The translations under genes and the position numbers were made by a program. The notes below the pieces were generated by a model. It was given only the letters and a program-made list of their open reading frames with translations, was not told the origin of the DNA and did not search any database. A DNA stretch of 64,000 nt from Flavobacteriales bacterium UBA6770 (GTDB lineage: Bacteria > Bacteroidota > Bacteroidia > Flavobacteriales_G > Salibacteraceae), in NCBI GenBank assembly GCA_905181875.1, contig CAJIZH010000003.1, positions 992,001 through 1,056,000 of the forward strand, given 5' to 3'. How positions within the stretch are numbered: position 1 is the first letter of the stretch; every line of letters begins with the position of its first letter. Positions 61,601 to 64,000 of this stretch are shown here, in pieces.

Positions 61601-64000
61601 CAAGTTTTACATTGAATAATGGGACACCTACTGGTGGAACCTATTCTGGAACAGGAGTTAGTAGTGGAATGTTTAATCCGACTGTTGCTGGAACTGGTGC
61701 AAAATCAATTAAATATAAAGTGACTAATTCTAATGGGTGCGCAGATAGTTCACAATTTAATATTTTGGTTATTGCAGCTCCTAACGCATCACTAAGTCCA
61801 ATAGGACCATACTGCACAAATAGTTCAATTGACACTCTAACAAATGGAACTCCAGTAGGCGGGACTTATTCTGGCATAGGGGTATCTGGAAATAGCATTA
61901 ATCCGAGCATTGGTGGAACGGGAACACGAGTGTTAAGTTATAAAGTTCAAGTTGGTTCTTGTTCAGACAGTACAACGCTCAATGTTGTTGTTAATACAGC
62001 ACCATCAGTAACGACAACTAGTGTTGCTCCTGTTTGTGAAAACAGTCCAAATTTTAGCTTAACTAATGGAAGTCCGGTAGGAGGAAGCTATTCTGGTTCT
62101 GGAGTAAGTGCGGGAATGTTTAACCCGACAACTGCTGGTTCTGGGACAACATCTATTAGCTATAAGGTTACAAGTTCGAATGGTTGTGCTGATAGTGCAA
62201 CGTTTTCAATTTTGGTAAATGCAAAGCCAACGGTTTCTCTTTCATCAGTTGGACCTTTTTGCTCTGGGAGTAGCGCTGTGACTTTAACTAATGGAACTCC
62301 AATTGGAGGAACGTATTCTGGACCTGGTATTTCAGGTAGTATGTTTGATCCAAGTATTGCTGGAGTTGGAACCCACACCATAAAATATATTGCCACTAAT
62401 TCATCGGGTTGTACGGACTCTGCTACAACATCAATTTCAGTTGCCAATGGTACATCGGCAACTTTAGATCCATTTTCATCGGTTTGTGCCGATACAACAT
62501 TTACCCTTTTGGGAGGAAAGCCTGCTGGGGGAACCTATTCTGGTCCTGGGGTTTCTGGAGGTGTATTTAATGGCGGAGTTGCGGGACCAGGAACACACAC
62601 TATTGTTTACACTGCCACTTCTGCTTGCGGGACAAGCAGTGATACGAGATCTATCAATGTTGATTCAGTTCCTAATGTATCAGTAGTAAAATCGGTAGAT
62701 GGTTGCATTGGAGAATCGTTTCAGTTTAATGCGACAGGAGCAACGAATTATTCTTGGTCACCTGCAACTGGATTAAGTAATTCGACAGTTGGAAGCCCTT
62801 CTTTAATATTATCCTCAAGTTTAACCTACATATTAACCAGTTCTTATAACAATGGGTGCTCAACTAAAGACTCCATTGCAGTTAATGCACTTAGCGCGCC
62901 TATTGTAAAAGCAAATATTGATTTAGCGGTATGTATTGGTGATACTTTCCAGTTAAACGCAAGTGGAGCTACTAGTTATACCTGGGATCCTTCTACGGGT
63001 TTAAATAACTCAACAATTCCGACTCCACAAGGTGCCTTAGCAACAAGCACAACTTATATAGTTACTGGAAAAGACACAGGACGATGTGTTGCAACAGATA
63101 CAGTTAATGTTGATGTAAAACCTAAATCTGTAGTGACCCATATTCCAATTTCAGATGTTTGTTTAACATCTAATCCAATTACACTTGTTGGCGGAACGCC
63201 TGCAGACGGAATATACAGTGGGCCTGGTGTTTCATTAGGAAAATTTGATCCTTCTGTTGCAGGAATAGGGACCCATACAGTTATCTATTTAGCTAGTGAA
63301 CTGGGAAAATGTATTGGTCAGGTCACAGTAACAATTAATGTTTTACTATCTCCAAATGTGGTTTGGAATGTACCAAATACCATTTGTGAAAATGAAGGTG
63401 CTTTAATGATGGTTTCAACCCCAACTGGTGGAAAATATGGGGGAACAGGTGTTTCAGGAACTAGTTTTAATCCAACAACTGCGGGTATAGGCTTTCATGA
63501 AATCACCTATACTTTAACAGCTTCTGGATGTTTGGCTAATGAAAAAAGAGAAATCGAAGTAGTTCCCGGAAGTATTGTTGACCCTATTCAAGGGTTGAAT
63601 AATGTTACCAAAAAAGGAAAATATAATTATCAAGTAAAGGCTATAAACGGAGCTGGTTACTTATGGTTTATTACTGGCGGTACTGTTTTGTCTAGTGCGA
63701 ATAATCTCACTGCCGTTCAATGGGGTAACGCTAATAATGGAAAAATAATGGTGGTTCAAACAAATAGCTTCGGCTGTGCGGATACGACAGAATTACTAGT
63801 GAATGTAAATGCCTTGTCTATTGGGGATGAAGTTGAAATAGGAGGTGGAGTCGTTTTATATCCAAACCCAGCAGACAAAACGGTATCACTTAAAATTGAT
63901 TCCAAGCATAATGATGAGGTTCAGATTCGATTGTTCAACAACTCAGGACAACAAGTATTAGACAAAAACAGTGTAACCCAAAATGAGGAAATGTTTGAAA
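58690..64000 (+). CDS. Giant secreted protein: sortilin/BNR propeller, PKD, Ig-like repeats, T9SS tail (cut by window end)
   Basis: Open from ATG 58690 to the window end (1770 codons, no stop). Signal peptide about 1-20 (MLFSVNGQ). A VPS10/BNR-type propeller (about 110-775) opens with WVERGPNNIGGRTRAIMF and has many Asp-box-like turns (STNDGTTWTD, NGGTSWTS). A PKD domain follows (about 798-880, WLWTFTGGTPQTS), then ten Ig-like repeats (about 881-1627) and a final Ig-like module. The T9SS type A tail begins at about 1723 (LYPNPADKTVSL) and is nearly complete. It is likely a surface adhesin or matrix protein. Confidence 0.9.
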   Translation, partial: MKYKNIINPVVATFVLFIMLFSVNGQQLEYLELIDNEWVINKEKYSKYLQNHPYNLRPQMTKEELKAIPKYDRPDLAYEHDWLITHDPKTGSIPWQRLVPVLNKLYGTNNNLQTLAPGGGTSNNWVERGPNNIGGRTRAIMFDPTDATNKKVFAGGVGGGLWYNNDITSSTASWNSINDFWTNLAVSSIAYDPTADTVFYVGTGEGWNNSDAIRGAGIWKSTNAGTSFSQLSSTANSSFITVQKVIVLKTGRIVAVTNGGIYTSDNDGVSFTRRRSGFHADIEEAANGVLYATFGKIYSSGKIYRSTNDGTTWTDITPSGGSPDRIELACAPSDSNTIYAVSSDLPTAAQTDVEWFKKSTDGGSSWTNVTIPTYLSNSSKHFTRGQAWYDLILWVHPTDKNVVIAGGVDLHRSTNGGTSWTSISYWNSSQSKPVVHADQHNVISRPGNNNEILIGNDGGVYYSSNAGNKNTSSPTFSKRVKGYNVTQFYSAAVHPSSGSNYMLAGAQDNGSLKLNTAGVGAGTEVTGGDGAFCFIDQDNSSYQITSYVRNNWRRTTNGGSSFSTIQSGSDGSFINPADYDDNKNILYSAKSTTQLNRITNMTSSSVSTGAITISGMSGMASHVRVSPYTTASSKLFVGSGGDVFKVSNADGSSPTASKISPSNFPNGTVSCVEIGASENELLVTFSNYGVTSIWYSSNGGTNWTNKEGNLPDMPVRWAMFNPKNRKEVILATELGVYATTDILASSVSWSASSQGMAITRIDMFQYRAVDSLIMASTHGRGVFTGRFKTPAAPPSGKPVVKFGADKTTICVGESVTFTDSSTNSPTAWLWTFTGGTPQTSTATKPAVTYSTAGTYTVKLKATNANGSDSLTKTAFISVNAAPNAALGTFSALCTNSPTLTLTGGTPIGGSYFVNGNAATSIFPSSLGQGTAAIKYRVQVGSCADSATQSVTINSAPNVSTSAVGSVCISNPSFTLNNGTPTGGTYSGTGVSSGMFNPTVAGTGAKSIKYKVTNSNGCADSSQFNILVIAAPNASLSPIGPYCTNSSIDTLTNGTPVGGTYSGIGVSGNSINPSIGGTGTRVLSYKVQVGSCSDSTTLNVVVNTAPSVTTTSVAPVCENSPNFSLTNGSPVGGSYSGSGVSAGMFNPTTAGSGTTSISYKVTSSNGCADSATFSILVNAKPTVSLSSVGPFCSGSSAVTLTNGTPIGGTYSGPGISGSMFDPSIAGVGTHTIKYIATNSSGCTDSATTSISVANGTSATLDPFSSVCADTTFTLLGGKPAGGTYSGPGVSGGVFNGGVAGPGTHTIVYTATSACGTSSDTRSINVDSVPNVSVVKSVDGCIGESFQFNATGATNYSWSPATGLSNSTVGSPSLILSSSLTYILTSSYNNGCSTKDSIAVNALSAPIVKANIDLAVCIGDTFQLNASGATSYTWDPSTGLNNSTIPTPQGALATSTTYIVTGKDTGRCVATDTVNVDVKPKSVVTHIPISDVCLTSNPITLVGGTPADGIYSGPGVSLGKFDPSVAGIGTHTVIYLASELGKCIGQVTVTINVLLSPNVVWNVPNTICENEGALMMVSTPTGGKYGGTGVSGTSFNPTTAGIGFHEITYTLTASGCLANEKREIEVVPGSIVDPIQGLNNVTKKGKYNYQVKAINGAGYLWFITGGTVLSSANNLTAVQWGNANNGKIMVVQTNSFGCADTTELLVNVNALSIGDEVEIGGGVVLYPNPADKTVSLKIDSKHNDEVQIRLFNNSGQQVLDKNSVTQNEEMFE
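61330..63570 (+). repeat. Ten tandem Ig-like repeats in the giant protein
   Basis: Units of about 73-78 residues. Eight share the pattern C, then GGTYSGxGVS, xFNPxxAGxG, SIKYxVT and a second Cys before DS. Two in the middle (about 62668-63120) are of another kind with NATGATNYSWSP / NASGATSYTWDP. The Cys pair per unit suggests one disulfide each. Confidence 0.85.

Noticed and set aside
61641..62447. Minus-strand open frames inside the Ig-like repeats
   Set aside because: They arise from repeated sequence in the opposite frame of the giant gene and mirror its repeat period.

Overview
The window is a chromosomal segment of a low-GC Bacteroidota, most likely order Flavobacteriales. The evidence is type IX secretion (T9SS) sorting tails on several secreted proteins, a gldH gliding lipoprotein gene, a PorW/SprE-like T9SS lipoprotein, Bacteroidota-only families (DUF6341, DUF6427, START-like) and repeated TAnnTTTG promoter elements. 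I see no phage, IS element, plasmid gene or CRISPR array. Nearly all of it is housekeeping sequence with very short intergenic gaps.

Layout. 1-7745: end of purD, two small membrane-protein genes, then a run from a Cys-rich lipoprotein through gpsA and an S9 peptidase to an overlapping GNAT/QueC-like pair. 7831-12697: SDR, two glycosyltransferases, an LptF/LptG permease and a START-like protein. 12772-18087: M16 protease, GT39 transferase, PAP2 phosphatase. 18160-19568: tRNA-Met and a decayed membrane glycosyltransferase-like gene. 19585-26062: LytTR two-component pair, RidA, secreted serine protease, gatC, plsC, a T9SS protein. 26390-31955: trpS, an ECF sigma factor with a probable dual-membrane anti-sigma factor and a PKD lipoprotein, a T9SS protein, HemJ-like protein. 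32044-37193: thioesterase, membrane protein, bactofilin, PorW/SprE, M23 peptidase. 37247-44433: accC, a frameshifted accB, fabH, plsX, rpmF, DUF177, pdxA, pepA. 44553-50084: hppD, hmgA, a dead dihaem cytochrome c peroxidase, threonine dehydrogenase, M28 peptidase/glutaminyl cyclase. 50245-58600: anchor-V T9SS protein, gldH, ricT-like, holB, pgk, cvpA, small proteins, cyclophilin, ChaN. 58690-64000: a giant repeat-rich T9SS adhesin-like protein cut by the window end.

Themes. Lipid synthesis (accBC, fabH, plsX, plsC) and envelope building dominate, together with export machinery and its cargo. Aromatic amino-acid catabolism (hppD-hmgA) sits beside threonine catabolism. Three loci are broken: the dihaem peroxidase, the GT39-like membrane gene and accB; the last is normally essential, so assembly error must be excluded. 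Several genes begin only 4-8 nt after a perfect TAnnTTTG element, which predicts leaderless mRNAs. The most notable candidates are the sigma/dual-membrane anti-sigma pair, the GNAT plus QueC-like pair, and the promoter and stop-codon architecture.
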